In this document: positions 1 through 5,591 of the stretch, piece after piece | How positions within the stretch are numbered: position 1 is the stretch's first letter | How the letters are laid out: every line of letters begins with the position of its first letter | Origin: Burkholderiales bacterium | GTDB lineage: Bacteria; Pseudomonadota; Gammaproteobacteria; Burkholderiales; Casimicrobiaceae | NCBI GenBank assembly: GCA_031283405.1 | Contig: JAITBX010000013.1 | Location: 1-5,683 of the forward strand | Direction: 5' to 3' | Length of the DNA stretch: 5,683 nucleotides | Notes under the pieces: model-generated | The model's database searches: none | What the model was told of the DNA's origin: nothing | The model's input: only the letters and a program-made list of their open reading frames with translations | Translations under genes and position numbers: made by a program

Positions 1-744
1 ATGTTCGGCGTCGCCGGTTTGCAAACGTTCGCGTACCAGCGCCATTTCGTCTTCGTAACTTGCCGCGTTCAACACGCCGCGCATCAACTGAAAACGCTGA
101 AAGAGCAGGTAGGTGTTGAGCGTGTCGCACTCGCAGTAGTTGCGAACTTCGACGATTCGTCCTTCGGCGATAGCGCGGCCGACATCGCCGCCGTCCATCA
201 AGAGCTTGCCGGGGAAGCCGCACAAGCGCGCCATCGCGTCGAGGCCGGCGTTGGCGCGCGGCTGATACAGCGCCAACACATCCATCAAGTCGATGTGCCG
301 CGTGTGATAGCGGCCGAGGTAATTGTTGTATCTGAAATCGCGGTCGTCGTCGCCCCATTCCCAGTAACGCGCCGCCGTGACGCCGTGCAGCATCGCCCGA
401 TAATGCAGCACCGGCAAATCGAAGCCGCCGCCGTTCCATGAAACGAGTTGCGGCACGAAGCGCTCGATGCCTTCAAAAAAGCGGCGAATCAAAATATCTT
501 CGCCGTCCTCCGGCTGGCCGAGCGACCAAAGCTGCAAACCCTTGTCGTTGCGCAACACGCAGGCAATCGCTACGACTTTCTGAAAATAAAGATGCGCAAA
601 ATCACTGCCGGTGGCAGCGCGGCGTTGCTGCCCGTACCAGTCAAGCACATCTTTATCGGAAAGCTCAACCGGCAAACGGTGAACGCGGCGCATTCCGGCA
701 ACGTCGGGAATGGTTTCAATGTCAAAGACGAGGATAGGAGTCAT
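1..744 (-). CDS. PolB-related 3'-5' exonuclease (DNA_pol_B_exo2-like), 3' end outside window
   Basis: The reverse strand reads open from ATG at 744 to the window edge, giving 248 residues without a stop. The protein shows all three DEDDy exonuclease motifs in order: Exo I VFDIET with D8 and E10, Exo II SWNGGGFD with N104, F108 and D109, and Exo III YCECD with Y203 and D207. These should bind two metal ions and remove nucleotides 3'-5' from DNA ends. Together with the overall sequence, the motifs match the predicted 3'-5' exonucleases related to the PolB proofreading domain (COG3298 / DNA_pol_B_exo2). These are free-standing cytoplasmic proteins of about 240-260 residues, so only a few residues are probably missing. 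The in vivo role of this family is not well defined; DNA repair or end processing is an inference. No clear Shine-Dalgarno precedes the ATG. The upstream 85-residue gene ends 38 bp before it on the same strand, suggesting one transcript. Confidence 0.9.
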   Translation of the reverse strand, partial: MTPILVFDIETIPDVAGMRRVHRLPVELSDKDVLDWYGQQRRAATGSDFAHLYFQKVVAIACVLRNDKGLQLWSLGQPEDGEDILIRRFFEGIERFVPQLVSWNGGGFDLPVLHYRAMLHGVTAARYWEWGDDDRDFRYNNYLGRYHTRHIDLMDVLALYQPRANAGLDAMARLCGFPGKLLMDGGDVGRAIAEGRIVEVRNYCECDTLNTYLLFQRFQLMRGVLNAASYEDEMALVRERLQTGDAEH

Positions 745-782
745 TGCGCAGAATGATAAGAACTAGAATTATCAAAAAGCTA

Positions 783-1040
783 TTATCGAAGCGCCGCTTT
801 GACCTTCTGGCCGTGTGTCAATTTTTCTTCCGGCAGATAGAGGCCTTTGATGCCGGCGGGCGGTTCGCTGAGTCGCGGCATGCCATCACCGGTGGTCGCA
901 TTCGCGGCGGCGATCAGCCCCACCACTTCGCCGCTTTCGCGCACGCCCCAAGCCGCAATCCGAAGAACGAGGTCTTCGCCGCGCGCGCCCTTGCAGCAAT
1001 AAAACCAGCCGGAACAAGCGCTGATGCTCTGAATTTTCAT
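783..1040 (-). CDS. small conserved-looking protein of unknown function, 85 aa
   Basis: I do not recognise this family. The gene is supported by a good Shine-Dalgarno (AAGGAG on the minus strand, about 6 nt before the ATG at 1040), promoter-like elements further upstream, and its position directly ahead of the exonuclease gene. The protein has 85 residues, no signal peptide and no membrane segment. Its N-terminal part has a Cys/aromatic patch, ACSGWFYCC, with C9, C15 and C16. Then come a segment with alternating hydrophobics (LVLRIAAWGV, VVGLIAA), compatible with a small beta-rich fold, and a Lys/Arg-rich tail ending KVKAALR. The three cysteines could be redox-active or bind metal, but no standard metal-binding spacing is evident. 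Co-transcription with the exonuclease is likely from the 38-bp gap. A helper or regulatory role for the nuclease is only a guess from position. Confidence 0.72.
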   Translation of the reverse strand: MKIQSISACSGWFYCCKGARGEDLVLRIAAWGVRESGEVVGLIAAANATTGDGMPRLSEPPAGIKGLYLPEEKLTHGQKVKAALR

Positions 1041-1046
1041 AAAAAT

Positions 1047-1050
1047 CTCC
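1047..1050 (-). promoter_or_regulatory. Shine-Dalgarno of the 85-aa gene
   Basis: On the minus strand GGAG (part of TAAGGAG) lies 6 nt before the ATG at 1040. It is the main sign that this small reading frame is really translated and fixes its start. Confidence 0.75.
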
Positions 1051-1054
1051 TTAC

Positions 1055-1070
1055 GACAAACCGGTTTGTC
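1055..1070. promoter_or_regulatory. perfect 16-bp palindrome, probable repressor operator
   Basis: GACAAACCGGTTTGTC is its own reverse complement over all 16 bases, with two further paired positions outside one mismatch. It lies 15-30 bp upstream of the minus-strand 85-aa start and 64-79 bp upstream of the plus-strand PPK2 start. On the minus strand it sits directly downstream of the proposed -10 hexamer, over the expected transcription start, which is a classic repressor position. Palindromes centred on ACCGGT are typical of TetR/YxaF-type regulators, so such a factor is the best guess. No regulator gene is in the window. Confidence 0.6.
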
Positions 1071-1072
1071 TT

Positions 1073-1101
1073 ATGATACGCTGTAAGAGCCTGTTTGGCA
1101 T
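1073..1101 (-). promoter_or_regulatory. candidate sigma70-type promoter for the 85-aa gene and exonuclease
   Basis: Read on the minus strand, TATCAT (complement of 1073-1078, five of six matches to TATAAT) is preceded after 17 bp by ATGCCA (complement of 1096-1101, four of six matches to TTGACA). The start point would fall at the left end of, or inside, the 16-bp palindrome. The -10 is good and the -35 poor, as expected for a promoter that is regulated. Confidence 0.4.
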
Positions 1102-1133
1102 CTTTTCGCCATTTTAAAGAAAGAAGTTTCGTC

Positions 1134-2054
1134 ATGTCGCATTCTCTCGAAAAAATCATGGCCTCTGCCCGGCAGGTTTCGCGCGCCTATCGCATCGAGC
1201 AGGGGCGGAATTTCCGGCTGAAACAGATTTCGCCCGGCGACACCGGCGGCGGCGTCAAAAACGTCGTCGATATCCAGTGGCAAGCGAAAACGTTTCTCGA
1301 ATTCGCCAACGCCCGCTTGACGGAGTTGCAGGAAAAACTGTATGCGCAGAAGCACTGGTCGCTGTTGATCGTTTTGCAGGCGATGGATGCGGCGGGCAAA
1401 GACGGCACCATCAAGCATGTGATGTCCGGCATCAATCCGCAAGGCTGCGAAGTCACCTCTTTCAAAGTGCCTTCGGGCGCCGAACTGACGCACACATTTT
1501 TGTGGCGGTGCGCGCAGCGCGTCCCCGGTTCGGGAATGATCGGCATTTTCAACCGCTCGCATTACGAAGACGTTCTGGCGCCGCGCATTCATCCCGAGTT
1601 TTTGCAGGCGCACAATCTGCCGCCGCCGCTGGTGACAAAAAATATCTGGCAGGAACGCTACGAAGACATCAATGCGTTTGAGCAACATCTGGCGCGCAAC
1701 GGCGTGCTCATTCTCAAGTTTTATCTGCATGTGTCGAAGGAAGAACAAAAGAGGCGGCTTCTGGAACGCATCAACGAAAAAAATAAAAACTGGAAATTTT
1801 CCGAGGCTGATCTTCGGGAACGCGCGCTTTGGGATCGCTACATGGAAGCCTACGAAGAAGCCATTCGGGCGACGGCCAAGCCGTGGGCGCCGTGGTATGT
1901 TGTTCCCGCCGACAACAAATGGTTTACCCGCGCCATCGTCGCCGTGACGGTCATCGACGCGCTGGAAGCGCTTTATCTCAAACGCCCCAAAGTCTCCGGA
2001 GAAATCAAGAAAGCGCTTCTTGCGGCGAGGCGGTCGCTCAAAGATGAGGGGTGA
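1134..2054 (+). CDS. ppk2: PPK2-family polyphosphate kinase (polyphosphate:nucleotide phosphotransferase)
   Basis: This cytoplasmic enzyme moves phosphate between inorganic polyphosphate and nucleotides (poly-P + AMP/ADP to ADP/ATP or the reverse). The 306-residue protein has the PPK2 signatures. The Walker A is MDAAGKDGTI at residues 84-93 (G88, K89, D90), followed by KHVMSGINPQGCEV. The Walker B-like FNRSHYEDV is at 139-147. A charged lid-type segment with many Lys/Glu spans about 208-245. MDAAGKDGT plus NPQGC resembles the class III-like subgroup (TIGR03709 type), some members of which phosphorylate both AMP and ADP; substrate direction cannot be read from sequence. ATG 1134 is chosen because AAGAAAGAAG lies about 7 nt upstream. 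An in-frame TTG at 1095 would add 13 residues but lacks support. The gene is divergent from the 85-aa gene and shares the palindrome-containing intergenic region. The 75 bp to the next gene hold no clear terminator. Confidence 0.95.
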   Translation: MSHSLEKIMASARQVSRAYRIEQGRNFRLKQISPGDTGGGVKNVVDIQWQAKTFLEFANARLTELQEKLYAQKHWSLLIVLQAMDAAGKDGTIKHVMSGINPQGCEVTSFKVPSGAELTHTFLWRCAQRVPGSGMIGIFNRSHYEDVLAPRIHPEFLQAHNLPPPLVTKNIWQERYEDINAFEQHLARNGVLILKFYLHVSKEEQKRRLLERINEKNKNWKFSEADLRERALWDRYMEAYEEAIRATAKPWAPWYVVPADNKWFTRAIVAVTVIDALEALYLKRPKVSGEIKKALLAARRSLKDEG

Positions 2055-2129
2055 AGCAGGGCGAGATAAAAACAAAGCAGCGAAGCCATCCAAAAAACAG
2101 TATCATTGATTTTGCGTTGACCGATCACC

Positions 2130-2906
2130 ATGCGTCTTTCCGTCGCCACCTATAATATTCACAAAGGCCAGTTGCGCAACTGGCAACTGCGTCGCCGCTC
2201 CAAAATGCCGGAGTTGAGCGACCACTTGCGCGCGCTCGACGCCGACATTGTTTTTTTGCAGTAAGTGTGCGGCACGCCGTCCGCAGCATCACATATGCGC
2301 AGCAGCCCTCTGCCGCAACATGAATTTCTTGCCGACGCTTACTGGTTCACCGCTTACGGCAAAAATGTCGAAGCCTCGTGCGGACATCACGGCAACGCGC
2401 TGTTGTCGCGTTACCCGATCATTTATCAGGAGAATGAGGACATCTCGGCGCACTGGCTCGAAGGGCGCGGCCTTTTGCATTGCGTTCTCAACGCCGGCAA
2501 AACGATGCCGCGCCTGCATTGCCTCAATGTTCACCTCGGCCTTTTTGAACGGTGGCGCAAGCGGCAACTGGCGGCGATGGTGGCGCGCGTCGAAGCGCTG
2601 ATTCCGCCGAATGAACCCTTGTTGATCGCCGGCGATTTCAACGATTGGCATCGCAAAGGCCATCGTTACCTCTGCGACGCCTTGCGCGCCACCGACGTTT
2701 TCACGACGGTGCGAGGAGCGCCGGCGCGAACGTTCCCCTCCTTTCTGCCGTTTCTGCCGCTGGATCGCATTTATGTGCGCGGCCTTGATGTTCGTGACGC
2801 TCGCGTTCATTACACGCAACGGAAGTTGCGCGCCTCGGATCACGCCGCGTTGTCGGCGGAGCTGGAAGTTCTGCCGCGGCCATCGCACCCTTTGCCGGAG
2901 CGCTGA
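2130..2906 (+). pseudogene. ybhP: YbhP-like endonuclease/exonuclease/phosphatase protein, interrupted by in-frame TAA at codon 45
   Basis: From ATG 2130 the frame encodes an EEP-fold, Mg2+-dependent phosphoesterase resembling E. coli YbhP (about 253 aa; 258 here if read through). The N-terminus carries TYNIHKG (N9), then DADIVFLQ, then TAA at 2262-2264, then VCG and the rest of the domain in the same frame. Family members have FLQEV here, so the stop replaces the metal-binding glutamate and differs from GAA by one base. Downstream motifs are intact: HHGNALLSRYP (about 86-96), NVHLGL (133-138), AGDFNDWH (D169, N171), LDRIYV (D212) and SDHA (D237, H238). No indel is needed. Translation would give a 44-residue stub, or restart at GTG 2265 right after the stop, without the catalytic Glu. 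Substrates of YbhP are unknown; pairing with a cardiolipin synthase suggests lipid or phosphodiester chemistry. A sequencing error or read-through are alternatives. No clear Shine-Dalgarno is visible at 2130. Confidence 0.88.
2897..2900 (+). promoter_or_regulatory. Shine-Dalgarno of the cardiolipin synthase gene, inside the YbhP-like frame
   Basis: GGAG lies 7 nt before ATG 2908 and within the last codons of the preceding frame. It fixes the start and means the gene can be translated independently of the broken upstream gene. Confidence 0.7.
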
Positions 2907-2907
2907 C

Positions 2908-4119
2908 ATGCAAAATCCCGCGACAGGCCATGCGGTTCGTTTATTGCGCAGCGGCGGTGATTTTTTTCCGGCGCTGATCGACGCTTGCGATGCTGCCCGT
3001 CACGAAATCTGGCTCGAAACCTACATCTTCGCTGACGATGCCAGCGGTCGCGCCGTCGCCGACGCCTTGATTCGCTCTGTGCGGCGCGGCGTCGATGTGC
3101 GCGTGCTGATCGACGGCTGGGGCGCGCGGCTTTATTTGTCCAAAGCGCTCGAACAACGATTGAACGACGCCGGTGTGGATTTACTGCTTTACCGCCCTGA
3201 ACTTGAAAGCCAACCGTTTCGTTTTCGTCGCTTGCGCCGTTTGCATCGCAAACTTTGCCACATCGACGGCAAAGTTGCGTTCATCGGCGGCATCAACATC
3301 ATCGACGACATGAATGCGCCCGGACACACTCCTCCGCGCATCGACTTTGCCGTGCGCGTTGAAGGGCCGATGCTGGCGCAGATCACGCAGACCATGCGCC
3401 GCGTTCGCGCGCTGGCGGAATTGTCCCAACTGCAAGACATCACACCCGACGACGAAAAGCATCCTGCCGTCACCGCGCCTGTCGGAACGATGCGGGCGAA
3501 GCTGGTCGTCCGTGATAATCTCAATCATCGTCATGCTATCGAGCGCGCTTATCTGACGGCGCTGGGACACGCGCGTCACGAAGCGATCATCGCTTGCGCG
3601 TATTTTTTTCCAGGCTGGCGTTTTCAGAAAGCGCTGATCGCGGCCGCGCAGCGCGGCGTCAAAGTCACGCTGTTGTTGCAAGGCCGCGTCGAATACAAAT
3701 TGATGCACTACGCGGTACGCACGCTTTACGAAAGGCTCCTCAACGCCGGCATCGAAATTCAGGAATATCACCGCTCGTTTCTGCACGCCAAAGTGGCCGT
3801 GATCGACGACGACTTTGCCACCATCGGCTCATCGAACATCGACCCCTATTCTTTTCTGATGGCGCGCGAGGCCAACGTGGTCGTCAACGATCAGGGCTTC
3901 ACCGAACAACTGCGCGGCGCGTTGCGCGAATTGATAAAAGACGGTGCGCGGCCAGTGCTGGCGGCGCAGTGGCAACAGCGCACATTGAAAACGCGATTGC
4001 TGTCAACGCTGTCTCACATCACCTTCCGGCTCATCATGGCCATCACCGGTGCCGACCCCGAAAATGGTTGGTTCCCAATGTCGCGCGAAGCGAAAGAAGT
4101 ACGCGAACAGAGAGCGTAA
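2908..4119 (+). CDS. clsB: cardiolipin synthase, ClsB-type phospholipase D superfamily
   Basis: The 403-residue protein has two phospholipase D HKD motifs: H113-R-K115-LCHI-D120 followed by GKVAFIGGINI, and H293-A-K295-VAVI-D300 followed by DFATIGSSNID. Together they form one active site with a phospho-histidine intermediate. The N-terminal lobe begins with LRSGGDFFPALIDACDAA and EIWLETYIFADD, typical of cardiolipin synthases. There is no N-terminal pair of membrane helices, as in E. coli ClsB (413 aa) and unlike ClsA. It probably acts at the inner membrane and joins phosphatidylglycerol or related lipids to make cardiolipin. The start is set by GGAG 7 nt upstream; longer in-frame starts reach back into the YbhP-like gene. 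Only one base separates it from that gene's stop, and the order matches enterobacterial ybhP-clsB. No YbhN-like gene follows. The HKD residues are intact, so it should be active even though its partner is broken. Confidence 0.93.
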   Translation: MQNPATGHAVRLLRSGGDFFPALIDACDAARHEIWLETYIFADDASGRAVADALIRSVRRGVDVRVLIDGWGARLYLSKALEQRLNDAGVDLLLYRPELESQPFRFRRLRRLHRKLCHIDGKVAFIGGINIIDDMNAPGHTPPRIDFAVRVEGPMLAQITQTMRRVRALAELSQLQDITPDDEKHPAVTAPVGTMRAKLVVRDNLNHRHAIERAYLTALGHARHEAIIACAYFFPGWRFQKALIAAAQRGVKVTLLLQGRVEYKLMHYAVRTLYERLLNAGIEIQEYHRSFLHAKVAVIDDDFATIGSSNIDPYSFLMAREANVVVNDQGFTEQLRGALRELIKDGARPVLAAQWQQRTLKTRLLSTLSHITFRLIMAITGADPENGWFPMSREAKEVREQRA

Positions 4120-4140
4120 AGTATCAATTGTTTGCATTGT

Positions 4141-4156
4141 TTAAAATCCATTTTAA
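4141..4156. repeat. AT-rich inverted repeat upstream of the Sel1 gene
   Basis: TTAAAAT, two bases, ATTTTAA: perfect 7-bp arms in the 59-bp gap between the cardiolipin synthase stop and the Sel1-repeat gene. Just before it is a short direct repeat, ATTGTTT at 4127-4133 and 4136-4142. It has no GC stem and no T-tract, so it does not look like a terminator. It could be part of a promoter or a regulator site for the Sel1 gene. Confidence 0.4.
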
Positions 4157-4178
4157 CCCTTGTGCGAGAAACCCTGCC

Positions 4179-5111
4179 ATGAGAAAAATACTTGTTGCTT
4201 TTACGTTCGTTCTTGGTCTTGGCTTCATGGGATCGGCGCCAGCGCAATCTGTGACAATTTCCGAGAAAGACGCTACGACCTTTAATGCAACTCGCACTGC
4301 TGCCGAGAAGGGCGACGCAACGGCTCAATACAATCTCGGCGTTATGTACGAATGCGGGCAAGTTGTTGAACGAGACGATGTGCAAGCCATAATCTGGTAC
4401 CGCAAAGCTGCCGATCAGGGCCACGCTGACGCGCAATTCAGCTTGTGCAAGATGTACGCAAACGGTTTGGGCGTGACGCGAGATGATGCACAATCTTTCG
4501 CTTGGTGTCGCAAAGCTGCCGAGCAGGGGAACGCCATTGCCCAAAACAATCTCGGCACCTCGTATGCGACAGGCAGTGGCGTGCCGAAAGATGAAGAGCA
4601 AGCTGTTATCTGGTATCGCAAATCCGCTGGTCAAGGTTTCGATGTCGCCCAATTCAGCCTTGCCGGAATGTATTTGAGCGGGCGAGGCGTTGCGCGAGAC
4701 GATGCGCAAGCCGTTGTCTGGCTCCGCAAATCCGCTGACCAGGGATTCGCTGAAGCTCAATACGTTCTTGGTGGGATGTATGCGAAGGGGCAAGGTGTTG
4801 CGAAAGATGATACCCAAGCTGCTGCCTGGCTCCGCAAGGCCGCCAAGCAGGGGGATGCTCATGCTCAAAACACTCGCGGTGTGATGTACAAAAATGGGGA
4901 GGGCGTTGCACAAGATGAAGCGCAAGCTATTGACTGGTATCGCAAAGCTGCCGATCAGGGATACGCTCCCGCTCAATACAATCTCGGCAAGATGTATGTG
5001 GCGGGTCAAGGTGTTGCGAAAGACTATGTTCAAGCCGTTGTCTGGTTCCGCAAGGCTGCGGCGCAGGGTTTCGTTCCCGCTCAGGATGAACTGCGCAAGA
5101 TGGGGAAATAA
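4179..5111 (+). CDS. secreted Sel1-repeat (TPR-like) protein, seven repeats
   Basis: The 310-residue protein starts with a signal peptide: MRK, a hydrophobic core at 4-17, then SAPA with likely cleavage after A22. Residues 23-46 form a linker, then 36-residue Sel1 repeats begin at 47, 83, 119, 155, 191, 227 and 263, with a partial unit at 299-310. The consensus is about AxAQYNLGxMYxxGxGV, xxDxxQAxxWYRKAAxQG, which folds into helix pairs forming a solenoid for protein binding. Repeat 1 is slightly degenerate (GQVVERDD in place of GxGVxxDD). There is no lipobox or catalytic motif, so a soluble periplasmic or exported scaffold is expected; the partner is unknown. ATG 4179 is chosen because the signal peptide starts there, although the ribosome site (GAG at 4166) is weak. 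It lies 59 bp after the cardiolipin synthase on the same strand and may be co-transcribed or have its own promoter. Confidence 0.9.
   Translation: MRKILVAFTFVLGLGFMGSAPAQSVTISEKDATTFNATRTAAEKGDATAQYNLGVMYECGQVVERDDVQAIIWYRKAADQGHADAQFSLCKMYANGLGVTRDDAQSFAWCRKAAEQGNAIAQNNLGTSYATGSGVPKDEEQAVIWYRKSAGQGFDVAQFSLAGMYLSGRGVARDDAQAVVWLRKSADQGFAEAQYVLGGMYAKGQGVAKDDTQAAAWLRKAAKQGDAHAQNTRGVMYKNGEGVAQDEAQAIDWYRKAADQGYAPAQYNLGKMYVAGQGVAKDYVQAVVWFRKAAAQGFVPAQDELRKMGK
4317..5072 (+). repeat. seven tandem 108-bp units encoding the Sel1 repeats
   Basis: The repeat is visible in the DNA. GCTCAATACAATCTCGGC occurs at 4323 and 4971 (six periods apart), CGCAAAGCTGCCGATCAGGG at 4401 and 4941 (five periods), and CAAGCCGTTGTCTGG at 4707 and 5031 (three periods). 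All spacings are exact multiples of 108. Confidence 0.85.
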
Positions 5112-5200
5112 TCTTGCGTTATGGCTTTACCTTCTTTCTATCTTTGCCTTTCCTGTGGGCAGAGCACCCGAAAGTGCGACGGAATAAGTGGTTTTGCTAG
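5112..5200. other. intergenic stretch without a supported gene
   Basis: No start with a ribosome site, no protein-like frame and no strong terminator were found. A small hairpin (GCAC at 5164-5167, GTGC at 5174-5177, loop CCGAAA) has no following T-tract, so termination after the Sel1 gene is unproven. Confidence 0.5.
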
Positions 5201-5240
5201 CGATTGTTCGATTGTTTTCATATAAAAATGTTCGATCGTT
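5201..5240. promoter_or_regulatory. 8-bp direct-repeat array upstream of the antitoxin, probable autoregulatory operator
   Basis: CGATTGTT occurs twice back to back (5201-5208, 5209-5216), and a third copy with one change, CGATCGTT, is at 5233-5240, exactly 24 bp after the second. An AT-rich TATAAA hexamer (5221-5226) lies between them. Phd/YefM-type antitoxins bind repeats in their own promoter, so this is the likely operator of the following gene. Confidence 0.5.
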
Positions 5241-5242
5241 AT

Positions 5243-5270
5243 TGACGTTTCGCACATTTTTTTGTCTAAA
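5243..5270 (+). promoter_or_regulatory. weak candidate promoter for the antitoxin gene
   Basis: TTGACG (5243-5248, five of six) is followed after 16 bp by TCTAAA (5265-5270, four of six). The start would lie very close to the AGGAGG at 5281. TATAAA at 5221-5226, inside the repeat array, is an alternative -10 but lacks a good -35. Confidence 0.3.
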
Positions 5271-5280
5271 CAAGTTGCTG

Positions 5281-5286
5281 AGGAGG
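5281..5286 (+). promoter_or_regulatory. perfect Shine-Dalgarno AGGAGG of the antitoxin gene
   Basis: AGGAGG ends 8 nt before ATG 5295 (11 nt before a second ATG at 5298). It fixes the start and argues against the upstream TTG at 5262. Confidence 0.85.
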
Positions 5287-5294
5287 CACTTCCA

Positions 5295-5591
5295 ATGATG
5301 GTTACATCAACCGATTTCAAAATGAATTTGGGGCGCTATCTTGATTTGGCCGCGCATGAGGAGATCGTCATCACCAAAAACGGGCGACGTATTGCCCGAC
5401 TGGTTGCGGACAAGGAAGATTTGACGGCGGTGGCGCGATCGCTGTTCGGCATCATCGCGCCCGATGGCGCGAGCGGCGAAGCCGTTAAAGAAGAAAGAAT
5501 GCGTGACGCTGACGGTCAACTGGCCGATCGACAGCAGCTACACTCAATTTTTACCGCTGGACGGCGCCGACGTCCCCCCGGAATTGAGTAG
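5295..5591 (+). CDS. Phd/YefM-type antitoxin with an altered C-terminus; toxin missing
   Basis: The first 69 residues look like a Phd/YefM-fold antitoxin: TSTDFKMNLGRYLDLA (about 4-19), then EEIVITKNGRRIARLV (22-37), a short linker, and SLFGIIAPDG followed by the acidic tail VKEERM. This fold binds operator DNA with its N-terminus and neutralises a toxin, commonly a PIN or RelE-type partner, with its C-terminus. The remaining 29 residues, RDADGQLADRQQ and an Arg/Pro-rich end, do not look like this family, whose tails usually stop within a few residues of this point. The same DNA (5503-5601) reads more naturally in another frame. The tail is therefore probably produced by a rearrangement or frameshift. 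No toxin gene follows; an IS3-family transposase starts 44 bp after the stop. The N-terminal half and operator may still work as a DNA binder. Confidence 0.75.
   Translation: MMVTSTDFKMNLGRYLDLAAHEEIVITKNGRRIARLVADKEDLTAVARSLFGIIAPDGASGEAVKEERMRDADGQLADRQQLHSIFTAGRRRRPPGIE

Noticed and set aside
1..441. Plus-strand open frame of 146 codons at the left edge
   Set aside because: It is antisense to the exonuclease, whose three catalytic motifs read on the minus strand; the plus-strand product has no recognisable features.
1095..1133. TTG start that would lengthen PPK2 by 13 residues
   Set aside because: ATG 1134 has a purine-rich ribosome site at proper spacing, and the added residues look like non-coding leader.
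1071..2093. Minus-strand 340-codon open frame opposite PPK2
   Set aside because: It is an antisense shadow of a clear PPK2 gene, rich in Arg/Phe/His without motifs.
2251..2257. Run of seven T as a possible frameshift site in the YbhP-like gene
   Set aside because: The frame is the same before and after the run (DADIVFLQ then VCG), so no frameshift is needed; the defect is a single substitution.
2773..2907. Longer N-terminus for the cardiolipin synthase
   Set aside because: It would overlap the YbhP-like coding region out of frame; ATG 2908 has GGAG 7 nt upstream and gives the ClsB-like length.
4014..5033. Minus-strand 339-codon open frame opposite the Sel1 gene
   Set aside because: It arises from the repeat structure read backwards; there is no ribosome site and the plus strand has a signal peptide and clear Sel1 repeats.
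4317..5072. Regular repeats as a CRISPR array
   Set aside because: The 108-bp period is coding Sel1 repeats with a continuous frame and no constant repeat/unique spacer pattern.
5164..5177. GCAC/GTGC hairpin as a terminator for the Sel1 gene
   Set aside because: The stem has only four base pairs and no T-tract follows.
5138..5320. Minus-strand 60-codon frame across the antitoxin promoter
   Set aside because: It has no Shine-Dalgarno or recognisable sequence and runs over operator-like repeats and the antitoxin start.
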